A stretch of 64,000 nt of DNA from Mycolicibacterium fortuitum subsp. fortuitum (GCF_022179545.1 NZ_AP025518.1:1178001-1242000); one strand, 5' to 3'; numbered from the stretch's first letter, positions 9,022 to 17,987 are shown. Translations and numbers: made by a program. The notes: a model not told the origin generated them from the sequence alone.

Positions 9022-10116
9022 TTAACGGCCCCGGAGCCGCTCGACTGCCGCGCGACCGGCTCCGGCACTGGCATCGGCCGCGGGCAGCGAATCCGGGTCG
9101 ATCACAGCCGGCGCCTGGGCCTCCGCTCCGGCGACCAGCTCGGTGTCGACCGGCAACCCCCGTTTGAGCAGGGCCAACGCGATCGGGCCTTCGTCGGCGT
9201 GCTCGACGACCGTGCCGACGCGGCCGACAGTGCGTCCGCCCGCGGTCACCACATCGCCGGTCACCGGCCGCTCCGAGGAACCGTCGAGTTGCAGGATCAC
9301 CAGCATCCGAGGAGGTTTGCCCAGGTTGTGCACCCGAGCGACAGTTTCCTGACCGCGATAGCAGCCCTTGTCCAAATGCACGGCCCCCACACCTGGGCCG
9401 CCGATCCAACCGACCTCGTGGGGGATGGTCCGCTCATCGGTGTCGACCCCCAACCGTGGCCGTCCCGCCGTGACCCGGTGCGCCTCGTAGGCCCACACCC
9501 CGGCCGGCTGCACGCCCGCACCGATCAGCCGCCGGGTGTATTCGGCGGCCGACTCGCGCGGTACCACCAGGTCCAGCTCGATGCCCGGTGCAGGCAGCCG
9601 GCGCAGGAAACCCCCGCCTGGCAGTGTCACCGCCGTCGCCTCCTGCGGCAGCTTCTCGATGCCCAAGGCCTTGATGACCTGCTCATCGGCCAGCGCGGGC
9701 CCGAGAAGTGACAGCACGGCCATATCGGCCGGTTCGATCTGGACGTCGGCCCAGAACACCATCTTGCGCAGGTAGGCCAGCAGCGGCTCACCCCGCCACG
9801 GTTCGGTGTCGAGGTAGGTGGTGCCTCCGAGCTCGGTCTGGATCCAGTGATCTTCGACACGGCCCTGCAGATCAAGGCTCAGATTCTCGGTGACCGCGCC
9901 GTCCGGTAACGCGCTGACGTGCTGGCTGGAGATGCTGTGCAGCCACGTCTGACGATCCTTGCCGGTCAGGGTCAGGACCGCGCGGTGCGACCGGTCGACC
10001 AGGACCGCGGCGCGTGCTGCGGCGCGCTGTTCACCCAGAGGATCGCCGTAATGCCAGACGGCGCCGGCATCGGGGCCTGCCTCGGGCGCCGGAACCGCCG
10101 ACGGTAGTGCAGTCAT
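9022..10116 (-). CDS. ygfZ: YgfZ/CAF17-type folate-binding iron-sulfur assembly factor
   Basis: A 364-residue GcvT-fold protein. The diagnostic YgfZ signature KGCYRGQE lies near residue 250, followed by TVARVHNLGKPPRML. Related proteins bind tetrahydrofolate and support repair or assembly of certain Fe-S enzymes. It is divergent from pabC, itself a folate pathway gene, with about 66 bp between the starts. It corresponds to Rv0811c by context. Confidence 0.9.
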   Translation of the reverse strand: MTALPSAVPAPEAGPDAGAVWHYGDPLGEQRAAARAAVLVDRSHRAVLTLTGKDRQTWLHSISSQHVSALPDGAVTENLSLDLQGRVEDHWIQTELGGTTYLDTEPWRGEPLLAYLRKMVFWADVQIEPADMAVLSLLGPALADEQVIKALGIEKLPQEATAVTLPGGGFLRRLPAPGIELDLVVPRESAAEYTRRLIGAGVQPAGVWAYEAHRVTAGRPRLGVDTDERTIPHEVGWIGGPGVGAVHLDKGCYRGQETVARVHNLGKPPRMLVILQLDGSSERPVTGDVVTAGGRTVGRVGTVVEHADEGPIALALLKRGLPVDTELVAGAEAQAPAVIDPDSLPAADASAGAGRAAVERLRGR

Positions 10117-10168
10117 AGGCCAACTCTACGTTTGTCGTTCTTCGCCCAAGTTGATCGCGGGCGCGAAC

Positions 10169-10174
10169 TACGCT
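10169..10174 (+). promoter_or_regulatory. -10 element for a leaderless pabC transcript
   Basis: TACGCT fits TANNNT and ends 8 nt before ATG 10183, with GGGAG between. The position supports the 10183 start rather than the upstream ATG at 10132, and suggests a transcript beginning at or next to the start codon. Confidence 0.45.
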
Positions 10175-10182
10175 GGGAGCCC

Positions 10183-11061
10183 ATGGCGAGCTCACCAGCC
10201 GTGCTGGTCACCCTTGACGGGAAGATCCACGACCCCAACGCCCCGCTGCTGCACGCCGACGACCTGGCCGCGGTGCGCGGCGACGGTGTCTTCGAGACGC
10301 TGCTGGTGCGCGACGGCAGGCCGTGCCTGCTCGAAGCGCATCTGGCCCGGCTGACCCAGTCGGCCAAGATGCTGGACCTGCCCGAGCCTGAACTGGACGG
10401 CTGGCGGACGGCGGTGGCGCTGGCAGCCGAGCTCTGGGCGTCGGCGAACGACGGCGACGGGGTGCTGCGCCTGGTGTACAGCCGGGGCCGGGAGAGCGGC
10501 GGGCCCACGACCGCGTTCGTCACCGTCGGTGCGCTGGCCGACCGCGTGACAGGCGTACGCCGCGACGGATTGGCGGCCATCACCCTGGACCGCGGATTGC
10601 CGCTCGGAGCCGGGGACATGCCGTGGCTGGCTGCGGGCGCCAAGACGTTGTCCTACGCGGTGAACATGGCCGCGTTGCGACACGCGGAACGTCACGGTGC
10701 CGGCGACGTGATCTTCGTGAGCTCCGACGGCTACCTGCTGGAAGGTCCACGTTCGACCGTGGTCATCGCAACCGAAGAGCGCGATGGCCAGCCGCTGCTG
10801 CTCACGCCGCCGCCGTGGTACCCGATCCTGCGTGGCACCACTCAGCAGGCACTGTTCGAGGTGGCGCGCAACAAAGGCTATGACTGCGATTTTCGTGCAC
10901 TTAAACCGGCGGATCTACTTACCGCACAAGGGGTTTGGCTGGTTTCCAGTATCACGCTGGCGGCGCGGGTCCACACCTTGGACGGGCAGCGGCTCCCCGA
11001 TGCTCCGCTGGCTGCCGACATCTCCGGCCTGGTGGACGCGGCCATCGTCAGCGATCGCTGA
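10183..11061 (+). CDS. pabC: Aminodeoxychorismate lyase (class IV PLP enzyme) PabC
   Basis: A class IV aminotransferase-fold protein of 292 residues. It would convert 4-amino-4-deoxychorismate to p-aminobenzoate and pyruvate for folate synthesis. Visible features are DGVFETLLVRDGRPCLLEAHLARL near the N-terminus, the PLP-lysine region GAKTLSYAVNMAALRHAE (Lys near residue 165) and the substrate-loop segment SSDGYLLEGPRSTV. Length matches Rv0812. A branched-chain or D-amino acid aminotransferase role is less likely given the folate-linked neighbour but cannot be excluded. Confidence 0.87.
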   Translation: MASSPAVLVTLDGKIHDPNAPLLHADDLAAVRGDGVFETLLVRDGRPCLLEAHLARLTQSAKMLDLPEPELDGWRTAVALAAELWASANDGDGVLRLVYSRGRESGGPTTAFVTVGALADRVTGVRRDGLAAITLDRGLPLGAGDMPWLAAGAKTLSYAVNMAALRHAERHGAGDVIFVSSDGYLLEGPRSTVVIATEERDGQPLLLTPPPWYPILRGTTQQALFEVARNKGYDCDFRALKPADLLTAQGVWLVSSITLAARVHTLDGQRLPDAPLAADISGLVDAAIVSDR

Positions 11062-11077
11062 GCTGCGAATAAATCGC

Positions 11078-11106
11078 TTGTCGGGGTGCGCAGACGGGGG
11101 TACCTT
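11078..11106 (+). promoter_or_regulatory. Sigma-A-like promoter for the 11.1-11.3 kb RNA
   Basis: TTGTCG (11078-11083) and TACCTT (11101-11106) are separated by 17 bp, an optimal housekeeping-promoter arrangement. It lies just downstream of pabC and would start an RNA near 11113, with no annotated same-strand gene downstream before the hairpin at 11231-11279. Confidence 0.5.
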
Positions 11107-11140
11107 CGTGGGCACACAGGGAAGGAGGTGGTCCGTCAAA

Positions 11141-11179
11141 TTGAGTGACTTATGGACATGTGAGGTGGCTGCCCGCTAG
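11141..11179 (+). CDS. Possible 12-residue peptide ORF in the structured RNA
   Basis: TTG start with an AAGGAGG 12 nt upstream (rather long spacing), ending TAG 11177-11179; product MSDLWTCEVAAR. Its 3' half forms one arm of a 9-bp perfect stem. Single Trp and Cys codons could be sensed, but this is speculation. An overlapping ATG at 11151 gives only three codons. Confidence 0.3.
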   Translation: MSDLWTCEVAAR

Positions 11180-11229
11180 CAGCACCGGGGTAAAGCCTGC
11201 GCGCGCTGGCGAATTCCCCGCAGCCACCC

Positions 11230-11279
11230 GGCCCCCGAGCTCCTCGGTTTGTCCAACCAGGTACCAAGGCTCGGGGGCC
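11230..11279 (+). terminator. Strong GC hairpin ending the 11.1-11.3 kb RNA
   Basis: GGCCCCCGAGC pairs with GCTCGGGGGCC over 11 bp around a 28-nt loop. It sits between the structured RNA on the plus strand and the convergent lipoprotein gene on the minus strand, so it may act for both. A U tract is absent. Confidence 0.5.
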
Positions 11280-11309
11280 GCTCCATGTCTGGGGCCAGGC
11301 CCCAACCTG

Positions 11310-11726
11310 TTACCGCGGTGGGCCGCCCAAACCACCGGGCGGCTGGGGCGCCAGCGACTGGCAGGCCTGCATCGCCTGGTCCCACTGATCCTGGTCGACC
11401 CCTGGGGGCGCCGGAGGTGTCGCACCAGTGCCGGGCGGCGGACCGTCCGGATGATGCCCGGGTCCGCCGGGATGCTCAGGTCCGCCCGGGGCTCCGGGCG
11501 CGCCTTCGGGTGGCGCCGGAATCCCGTGCTCCTGCATGCACTGTCCGAACGCATCCGGGGTCACGGGCGCGGACGACTCGGCGGAGGACTGCGTGGAAGA
11601 GACCGCTGTGGTGGACGTCTGGGCGGGGGAGCCGGCCGACTCTTCGGCGGAACATGCCACCACCGAACCGAACACGGCGAGCGCGACGAGGCCCGGAAAT
11701 GCGGCTCGCGCAAAGGTTTGTCTCAT
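11310..11726 (-). CDS. Small Pro/Gly-rich lipoprotein with paired cysteines
   Basis: A 138-residue protein with a signal peptide and lipobox ending at VVAC (Cys25), a Ser/Thr-rich linker, then FGQCMQEHGIP, a Pro/Gly/His-rich spacer and GVDQDQWDQAMQACQSLAP. The two conserved cysteines (CMQEHG and ACQSLAP) probably form a disulfide outside the membrane. The next minus-strand gene upstream (11811-12059) repeats the same plan, so the two are tandem paralogues. Function unknown. It is 84 bp downstream of its paralogue and may be in the same transcript. Confidence 0.75.
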   Translation of the reverse strand: MRQTFARAAFPGLVALAVFGSVVACSAEESAGSPAQTSTTAVSSTQSSAESSAPVTPDAFGQCMQEHGIPAPPEGAPGAPGGPEHPGGPGHHPDGPPPGTGATPPAPPGVDQDQWDQAMQACQSLAPQPPGGLGGPPR

Positions 11727-11810
11727 GCGATGAACCGTATGAGGCCCCGCTGAGCACCGGTTAGTTGCCGGCTATGTGTGCGCTGTGCGGCCGCTGCGTC
11801 CGGTTGAGCC

Positions 11811-12059
11811 CTAGCTCGGGCCCGGCGCCAGCGTCGAACACGCCTTGGTGGCCTGCTGCCAGGTCTGCTCGTCGACACCTGACGGCGGACCGGCGACCGG
11901 GCCGGGTGCCATGGGGACGCCGTGCTCGGACAAGCAGTGCGCGTAGGTGCCGTGCTCGGCAGGCGGTGCCGTGGGTGCCGGCTGCGGACCCTGAGACGAA
12001 CAGGCTCCGAGAATCGCGGCCGCGGCAAGCAGACCTGCCACGATGATCGGCCGGCGCAT
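11811..12059 (-). CDS. Small lipoprotein, paralogue of the adjacent gene
   Basis: An 82-residue protein with signal peptide and lipobox LGAC (Cys20), then YAHCLSEHGVPMAPGP and GVDEQTWQQATKACSTLAPGP. These align with the CMQEHG and ACQSLAP halves of the 11310-11726 product. Its ATG overlaps the stop of the nitrobindin-like gene (TGATG), so it is translationally coupled to it. Function unknown. Confidence 0.78.
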   Translation of the reverse strand: MRRPIIVAGLLAAAAILGACSSQGPQPAPTAPPAEHGTYAHCLSEHGVPMAPGPVAGPPSGVDEQTWQQATKACSTLAPGPS

Positions 12060-12742
12060 CAGCCGACGAACCGGGATAGTCGGGCCGAAAGGTGCGGCAC
12101 CAGGCCGCCGTCGGCGTCTACACGTTCTTCCACGTAGCCCAGGTCGCCGCCTTCGACGATGCCGTACAGCCGCTTGGCGCCGCCCACCAGTAGCCCGGAC
12201 TTGCTGCGGGCCAGGGCATCGGTGACCAGTTCCCAGGACGCCTGGGTCAGGGGTTTGCCGTAGAAAAGTTCGACATAGCCGGCGGAGTGGGCCAGCAGAA
12301 GTTCGATGGCCTGCGACTCGTCACGTCCGGCGGGATCTTCCGGGTCGGTCACGAAACGCCAGTAACCGGTTTCCCGCAGCCCGGGAGAGTCGTACTCACC
12401 GGACTCGGTCAACCGCCATGACCGCGAATCCCAGTTCAGATAGTCGCCGCCGTCGTGGGAGACCACGATCTGCTGGCCGAACCGGTAATCGCCATGGGTG
12501 TCACGACCTTCACCCTCCCCGCGCCACACGCCGACCAACGGCAACAGCGCCAGCAGCGCGTCGTTGATTTCTACGCCGTCGCGCAGATTGGCGGTGTCGG
12601 CAGGAACCGGGAGATCCTCGAAGACCGGGATGTTACGGACGGCTGTGGCCTTGGCCCGTTCGGCGGCGGCCGCGATGGCTCGGTCACCGGAACCCCGCTC
12701 AGGGACCGGGGCCTCGGCTGGAATGTCTCGGTCGGAGGTCAC
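12059..12742 (-). CDS. Nitrobindin-like (FABP-like fold) heme/ligand-binding protein
   Basis: A 227-residue protein; the C-terminal 160 residues form a lipocalin/FABP-like barrel with the nitrobindin signature GVWRGEGEG and [17 protein letters not shown], and a C-terminal histidine in VPHLSARL at the position of the heme-proximal His in nitrobindins. It corresponds to Rv0813c by sequence recall. Heme binding and NO/peroxynitrite chemistry are inferred from the family. GTG 12742 is preferred because it overlaps the stop of a 32-residue membrane peptide gene (GTGA); an extension to 12787 is unlikely. Confidence 0.85.
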   Translation of the reverse strand: MTSDRDIPAEAPVPERGSGDRAIAAAAERAKATAVRNIPVFEDLPVPADTANLRDGVEINDALLALLPLVGVWRGEGEGRDTHGDYRFGQQIVVSHDGGDYLNWDSRSWRLTESGEYDSPGLRETGYWRFVTDPEDPAGRDESQAIELLLAHSAGYVELFYGKPLTQASWELVTDALARSKSGLLVGGAKRLYGIVEGGDLGYVEERVDADGGLVPHLSARLSRFVG

Positions 12743-12837
12743 GACTCGTCGGTGACGAGGCGGTACAGCGCGTACAACGCGAACCACGTGATGACCACGA
12801 CGGCCGCGACGAGCAATATCTCGAAGAAGAGCACCAC
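12739..12837 (-). CDS. 32-residue single-pass membrane peptide
   Basis: Reading from GTG 12837, the product is [19 protein letters not shown] flanked by a short start and the tail [10 protein letters not shown]. This is one hydrophobic helix with an Arg/Asp/Glu C-terminal end. Its TGA overlaps the GTG of the nitrobindin-like gene. A -10 element TAGACT (12845-12850) lies 7 nt upstream, fitting leaderless expression; a second GTG at 12834 is the alternative start. The tight coupling suggests a real small gene that may anchor or regulate the cytosolic barrel protein. Confidence 0.62.
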   Translation of the reverse strand: MVLFFEILLVAAVVVITWFALYALYRLVTDES

Positions 12838-12901
12838 GGGAGTGAGTCTAGTTCCTTGTCGAAGGTGTCGGCGCCCCGGGTCGGGACGCCCCTATACACG
12901 T

Positions 12902-12959
12902 CGAACGTGGGCTTGTGTGCGAGATCCGTGCAGATCCTCGTCCACAAGCCCACGTTCGA
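12902..12959. terminator. Hairpin downstream of sseC2
   Basis: CGAACGTGGGCTTGTG (12902-12917) is perfectly complementary to CACAAGCCCACGTTCG (12944-12959), a 16-bp stem just beyond the minus-strand sseC2 stop at 12971. It probably ends the DUF4395-cysA2-sseC2 transcript before the next minus-strand promoter. Confidence 0.6.
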
Positions 12960-12970
12960 GCATGTCGGCC

Positions 12971-13273
12971 TTAAGCGACCTTGACGTCGACCTCGTGGAT
13001 ACCCGCACCGGTCGGGGCCACGCTGGCGTCGCCGTTGCCCGCGGGGGACAGGGCGCGAAGCGTCCAGGTGCCCGGGGCGGCGAAGAAGCGGAAATCGCCG
13101 GTTGCCGAGGCCACGACCTCAGCGGTGAACTCATCGCTGGAGTCCAGCAGACGCACGAAGGCGCCGCCGACGGCCTGGCCGGAGCCGTCCACCACGCGAC
13201 CGGTGATGACGGTTTCCTTCTCCAGGTCGACGCCGGCCGGCAACGTCAGTCCTTGCTTAGGTGCAGAGCACAT
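12971..13273 (-). CDS. sseC2: DUF1416 protein SseC
   Basis: A 100-residue protein beginning MCSAPKQGLTLPAGVDLEKE, the SseC/DUF1416 family invariably encoded after CysA-type rhodaneses in mycobacteria. The rest reads as one beta-sandwich domain (VITGRVVDGSGQAVGGAFVRLLD, FFAAPGTWTLRAL), resembling a carboxypeptidase-regulatory-like fold. The ATG at 13273 is one base beyond the cysA2 stop, so translation is coupled. A role with thiosulfate sulfurtransferase in sulfur transfer is inferred from linkage; no catalytic residue is evident. Confidence 0.9.
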   Translation of the reverse strand: MCSAPKQGLTLPAGVDLEKETVITGRVVDGSGQAVGGAFVRLLDSSDEFTAEVVASATGDFRFFAAPGTWTLRALSPAGNGDASVAPTGAGIHEVDVKVA

Positions 13274-13274
13274 A

Positions 13275-14111
13275 TCAACTTCCCAACTCGATCGGGGCGC
13301 CCACCAGGGAGCCGTATTCCGTCCAACTGCCGTCGTAGTTCTTGACGTTCTGGTGTCCCAGCAGCTCCTGCAGCACGAACCAGGTGTGCGAGGAACGCTC
13401 ACCGATCCGGCAGTAGGCGATGGTCTCCTTGTTTCCGTCGAGGCCGGCGTCGGCGTACAGCTTGGCCAGGTCCTCGTCGGACTTGAAGGTGCCGTCCTCG
13501 TTGGCTGCCTTGCTCCACGGAACGTTGATGGCGCCGGGGATATGCCCGGGGCGCTGGCTCTGCTCCTGCGGCAGGTGTGCCGGGGCCAGGATCTTGCCGG
13601 AGAACTCGTCAGGGGAGCGCACGTCGACGAGGTTCTTCTCGCCGATGGCGGCGATGACCTCGTCGCGGAAGGCGCGGATGTTGTTGTCGGGCGCCTTGGC
13701 GGAGTACGACGTCGCCGGGCGGCTGACGGCGTCGGTGACCAGCGGGCGGCCGTCGAGCTGCCAGCGCTTGCGGCCGCCGTCGAGCAGCTTCACGTCGTTG
13801 TGGCCGTACAGCTTGAAGTACCAGTAGGCATAGGCGGCGAACCAGTTGTTGTTGCCGCCGTACAGGATCACGGTGTCGTCGTTGCTGATGCCCTTGTCGC
13901 TCAACAGCTTCGAGAACTGCTGCTGGTCGACGAAGTCACGCTTGACGGCATCCTGCAGATCGTCTTTCCAGTCCAGTTTGACGGCGCCGGGGATGTGCCC
14001 CTCGTCGTCGTAGGCGCTGGTGTTCTCGTCGACCTCGACGAACACCACGCCGGGGGTGTCGAGATTGTTCCCGGCCCACTCGGTCGAGACCAGGACGTCG
14101 GAACGTGCCAT
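13275..14111 (-). CDS. cysA2: Thiosulfate sulfurtransferase (rhodanese) CysA2
   Basis: A two-domain rhodanese of 278 residues. The N-terminal inactive domain contains LDWKDDLQDAVKRDFVD and VILYGGNNNWFAAYAYW. The C-terminal catalytic domain has the persulfide-forming Cys near residue 233 in YCRIGERSSHTWF. It transfers sulfane sulfur from thiosulfate to a thiophilic acceptor. It is the middle gene of DUF4395-cysA2-sseC2, downstream of a poly-cysteine leader ORF, so expression is likely tied to cysteine supply. Confidence 0.93.
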   Translation of the reverse strand: MARSDVLVSTEWAGNNLDTPGVVFVEVDENTSAYDDEGHIPGAVKLDWKDDLQDAVKRDFVDQQQFSKLLSDKGISNDDTVILYGGNNNWFAAYAYWYFKLYGHNDVKLLDGGRKRWQLDGRPLVTDAVSRPATSYSAKAPDNNIRAFRDEVIAAIGEKNLVDVRSPDEFSGKILAPAHLPQEQSQRPGHIPGAINVPWSKAANEDGTFKSDEDLAKLYADAGLDGNKETIAYCRIGERSSHTWFVLQELLGHQNVKNYDGSWTEYGSLVGAPIELGS

Positions 14112-14158
14112 GTACGAATTCCTTTCGGTTGCTTCAGATTTGAGTTGTCAGGCGGGTG

Positions 14159-14641
14159 TCATGCGGGATTGGGGACGCGACGGAGCCGCGCCACGAGCGG
14201 GTAGAGCCGGCAACCCAGGCAGATGCCGAAGGCCGCGTTGAGGAAGGCCGCCACCAACGCGAACGCGGTGGCGATCAGGCCGAGCGCGGTGACTCCGAAG
14301 GCGAACCCTGCGGCGCCCACGACGGCGAACACGAAGCCGACCAGTTGGGCGAACTTCAGCGGCGGGACCGGCTCACGTTCGGTGGCCGGGGCCAGGCGCG
14401 GCGCGACGAAGATCGAGAAGATCCGGCCGTACGGGTGCCTGCGGGGGCCGCCGACTGCACCGATGGCGAACACCACTGCTTGAGCGCCCAGCAGCGCGGC
14501 GGCCACGGGCTCACTCACCCCGGCAACCAGAACGGTGGCGATCAGGACTGCGGTGGTGACCCAGGCCGCGAACCGCGGCCCACGGACGTCCACCTGCGCA
14601 GGCCGACCATCAGCGATGGGTCGGGTTGATGTCGATGACAT
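14159..14641 (-). CDS. DUF4395 membrane protein
   Basis: A 160-residue protein with four hydrophobic segments and the DUF4395 motifs VDVRGPRFAAWVT, HPYGRIFSIFVAPRL and NAAFGICLGCRLYPL; the CLGC pair near the last helix could be redox-active or bind metal/sulfur. The family is repeatedly linked to rhodaneses and thiosulfate metabolism. An AGGAG Shine-Dalgarno sits about 10 nt before ATG 14641 and is partly covered by pairing with the upstream Cys codons. It is the first gene of the attenuated operon. Confidence 0.88.
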   Translation of the reverse strand: MSSTSTRPIADGRPAQVDVRGPRFAAWVTTAVLIATVLVAGVSEPVAAALLGAQAVVFAIGAVGGPRRHPYGRIFSIFVAPRLAPATEREPVPPLKFAQLVGFVFAVVGAAGFAFGVTALGLIATAFALVAAFLNAAFGICLGCRLYPLVARLRRVPNPA

Positions 14642-14653
14642 GAGAACGAACTC

Positions 14654-14750
14654 CTGTTGTTGTAGAAGGTCTGATGGTGTGCAGGCGCAGGCACGAGGCC
14701 TGAGCGGGCGCGCAAAGGCGCGCGGCTGCCCTCAACAGCAACAACAACAG
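14654..14750 (-). promoter_or_regulatory. Cysteine-responsive attenuator: Cys codons pair with the DUF4395 ribosome-binding site
   Basis: On the minus-strand mRNA, CUGUUGUUGU (14750 to 14741), inside a run of seven Cys codons, is exactly complementary to ACAACAACAG (14663 to 14654). That sequence overlaps the AGGAG of the DUF4395 gene. A small GCGCGC-CUUU-GCGCGC hairpin lies between. Expected logic: if ribosomes slow on Cys codons when cysteine is scarce, the pairing is disrupted and the operon is translated. This matches the published mycobacterial poly-Cys leader ORF mechanism; the pairing here is read directly from the sequence. Confidence 0.75.
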
Positions 14751-14821
14751 CAGCAACCCGCGACGCGGCACAGATCAACTGCGCGGCGCTTGGTGAGCAG
14801 AAGCTCAAGGCGGGCTGACAC
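14732..14821 (-). CDS. Poly-cysteine leaderless leader peptide
   Basis: GTG 14821 starts a 29-codon ORF: MSARLELLLTKRRAV, then DLCRVAG, then seven consecutive Cys codons (TGC TGC TGT TGT TGT TGC TGT) and TGA 14732-14734. There is no ribosome-binding site, but a TAAGCT -10 lies 7 nt upstream, so the transcript should start at the GTG. It matches the leaderless poly-Cys short ORFs described upstream of sulfur genes in M. smegmatis. The peptide itself is probably disposable; translation of the Cys run is the signal. Confidence 0.85.
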   Translation of the reverse strand: MSARLELLLTKRRAVDLCRVAGCCCCCCC

Positions 14822-14828
14822 GACCGAC

Positions 14829-14834
14829 AGCTTA
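14829..14834 (-). promoter_or_regulatory. -10 box of the cysteine-attenuated operon
   Basis: TAAGCT on the minus strand ends 7 nt before the leader GTG, the spacing that places +1 at the start codon. It sits in the 29-bp gap between the thiX stop and the leader ORF, so the sulfur operon has its own promoter rather than relying on thiX read-through. Confidence 0.6.
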
Positions 14835-14850
14835 CCCAATAACCGTCGAG

Positions 14851-15273
14851 TCAAGCCAACAGTGGTTCGAGCGCCGAGCGCAGGTCAGCGGCCTTGGGGA
14901 CGCCGCTGGTGCGGTATCGGGGCCGCCCATCCCGGTCGAAGATGATGGTGGTGGGCAGCGACAGCACCGAAAGCCGCCTGGCGGCTTCGGGATTGGCGTC
15001 CATGTCGATTTCGACGTGAGCAACCTGGGGCAGCTCGGCGCAGACCTGGTCGACGACCCGGCGCACGCCTGCGCACGGCCCGCACCATTCGGCCGAGAAG
15101 TGCAGCACGGTCGGGCCGGTGTCGGACAACCCCAGGCCGCTGGTGTCGATGTCGGTGGCCTCCTCACCCGCCCTGATCAAGCCGGCGCGCAGCGTGATCA
15201 GGCGGCCGATCACATAGGCCACCCCGAGTGCTGCGATCAGCACCACGATCACCAACACCATCGACGAGCTCAT
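14851..15273 (-). CDS. thiX: Membrane-anchored thioredoxin-like protein ThiX
   Basis: A 140-residue protein with one N-terminal transmembrane helix (about residues 5-23) and a thioredoxin domain carrying WCGPC (Cys64, Cys67) and the cis-proline segment SLPTTIIF. The fold probably acts as an oxidoreductase facing the side set by the N-terminal anchor. Its ATG overlaps the lmeA stop by 4 nt (ATGA), so it is co-translated with lmeA. It corresponds to Rv0816c. Proximity to the sulfur operon suggests thiol chemistry, but the substrate is unknown. Confidence 0.88.
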   Translation of the reverse strand: MSSSMVLVIVVLIAALGVAYVIGRLITLRAGLIRAGEEATDIDTSGLGLSDTGPTVLHFSAEWCGPCAGVRRVVDQVCAELPQVAHVEIDMDANPEAARRLSVLSLPTTIIFDRDGRPRYRTSGVPKAADLRSALEPLLA

Positions 15274-16091
15274 GGTTGTCTGAACTCCGCCAGGTCGATC
15301 GTTACTCCCGAGGCGATGCCCTCGATGATCACGTCCGAGCCGCGGGCGCCGGCAGTGGTCGGCGCGATCCCGAACGGCAGTTTCTGCCCGGTGATGGTGT
15401 TGCTGAACTCTGCAAGTACCGCAGCGGTCTTGTCGTCGGGCACCGGCTCGTCGGCGGTCCCGGGCCCGGTGAGGATCCCGGTGGCGGTCAGTACCAGCGT
15501 GGTGTCGTCGCGGTCGGCGAAGGACAGATCGACCGAGACGCTGACCCGCTTGTCCAGACCTGAGCCCTTGGGCGTTCCGGTGAACACCAGTCCCTGGCTG
15601 CTCGAGATGCCGGACTCCGTGGTGCCGCCGGTCGCATCGTTGGTCTCTCGCGAGGGAGCCTCGACCAGCAGGTCGTCGATGCCCATGAATCTGCCGATGT
15701 GGGTGGAGTCGATGATTATGCGGCTCTCGGCCTTCCTGACCGGCAGTTTCGCGTCAGGCGGGATCAGCCACGACGAGCCGGAGATGTCGATGCCGTGCAG
15801 GGTGGCCTCCAGAGAGGCTTTGCCCACCACGGGGTGGTCGACGCCGGAGGCGCGGATCTCGATCTCCCGGTAGCGATCGTTGCGCACCTGGGTCAGGAAC
15901 GGGAAACCCAGGATGGCCACCCACGGGTCCCAGTTCAGGCCGGCCGCGCTGCGTACGTTGCGGGCCAGTCGGTACTCGGCGTAGATCGCCGAACCGAAAT
16001 CCGTGCCGACGACCCCGACGAGGAGCGCGGTCACGGTCGCGGTGAGCCCGATCAGCAGTTTGCGCACCGGCACATTGTCGCCCACGGCCAT
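15270..16091 (-). CDS. lmeA: LmeA-family phospholipid-binding protein (lipomannan elongation)
   Basis: A 273-residue DUF2993 protein with an N-terminal anchor or signal (about residues 12-30) and a long beta-rich domain. The homologue in M. smegmatis (LmeA; Rv0817c in M. tuberculosis) is a periplasmic phospholipid-binding protein that supports mannan chain elongation of lipomannan/LAM. Recognisable segments are LNWDPWVAILGFPFLTQV and VDHPVVGKASLEATLHGI. It is the first gene of the lmeA-thiX pair and is divergent from glnR. Confidence 0.87.
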   Translation of the reverse strand: MAVGDNVPVRKLLIGLTATVTALLVGVVGTDFGSAIYAEYRLARNVRSAAGLNWDPWVAILGFPFLTQVRNDRYREIEIRASGVDHPVVGKASLEATLHGIDISGSSWLIPPDAKLPVRKAESRIIIDSTHIGRFMGIDDLLVEAPSRETNDATGGTTESGISSSQGLVFTGTPKGSGLDKRVSVSVDLSFADRDDTTLVLTATGILTGPGTADEPVPDDKTAAVLAEFSNTITGQKLPFGIAPTTAGARGSDVIIEGIASGVTIDLAEFRQP

Positions 16092-16250
16092 CAGATGGAA
16101 GCGTTCGGCGCGGCTGATCAGCAGGTGAGGCGTTATCGTTAAAACGCAAAAGGCCGGTAACGGCTACATGTCAGTCATGAATCCGACCGTGTGGACATCG
16201 GGGTCCGGGCGATCGTGGGAAGTGATTGCCCGGCGCGCCGGAGGACCCCG

Positions 16251-17959
<1,709 letters not shown>

Positions 17960-17987
17960 CCCGTTTAGCTGTGAACACGCCGAACCT

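Larger units (their letters stand above)
11113..11300 (+). ncRNA. Candidate structured RNA with an embedded 12-codon ORF
   Basis: Downstream of a good promoter lies AAGGAGG (11122-11128), then a TTG-started ORF (11141-11179) encoding MSDLWTCEVAAR. The end of that ORF, GGTGGCTGC (11164-11172), is exactly complementary to GCAGCCACC (11220-11228). A strong hairpin follows, GGCCCCCGAGC/GCTCGGGGGCC (11230-11279), and then GGGGCC-A-GGCCCC. Translation of the short ORF would compete with the first stem, as in attenuator-like RNAs, but the next gene downstream is on the opposite strand. It may be a stand-alone small RNA. I do not recognise an Rfam family. Confidence 0.45.

Noticed and set aside
11113..11300. 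Known riboswitch (cobalamin, ydaO or SAM type)
   Set aside because: Conserved boxes of these classes are not present and no downstream gene is positioned for control.
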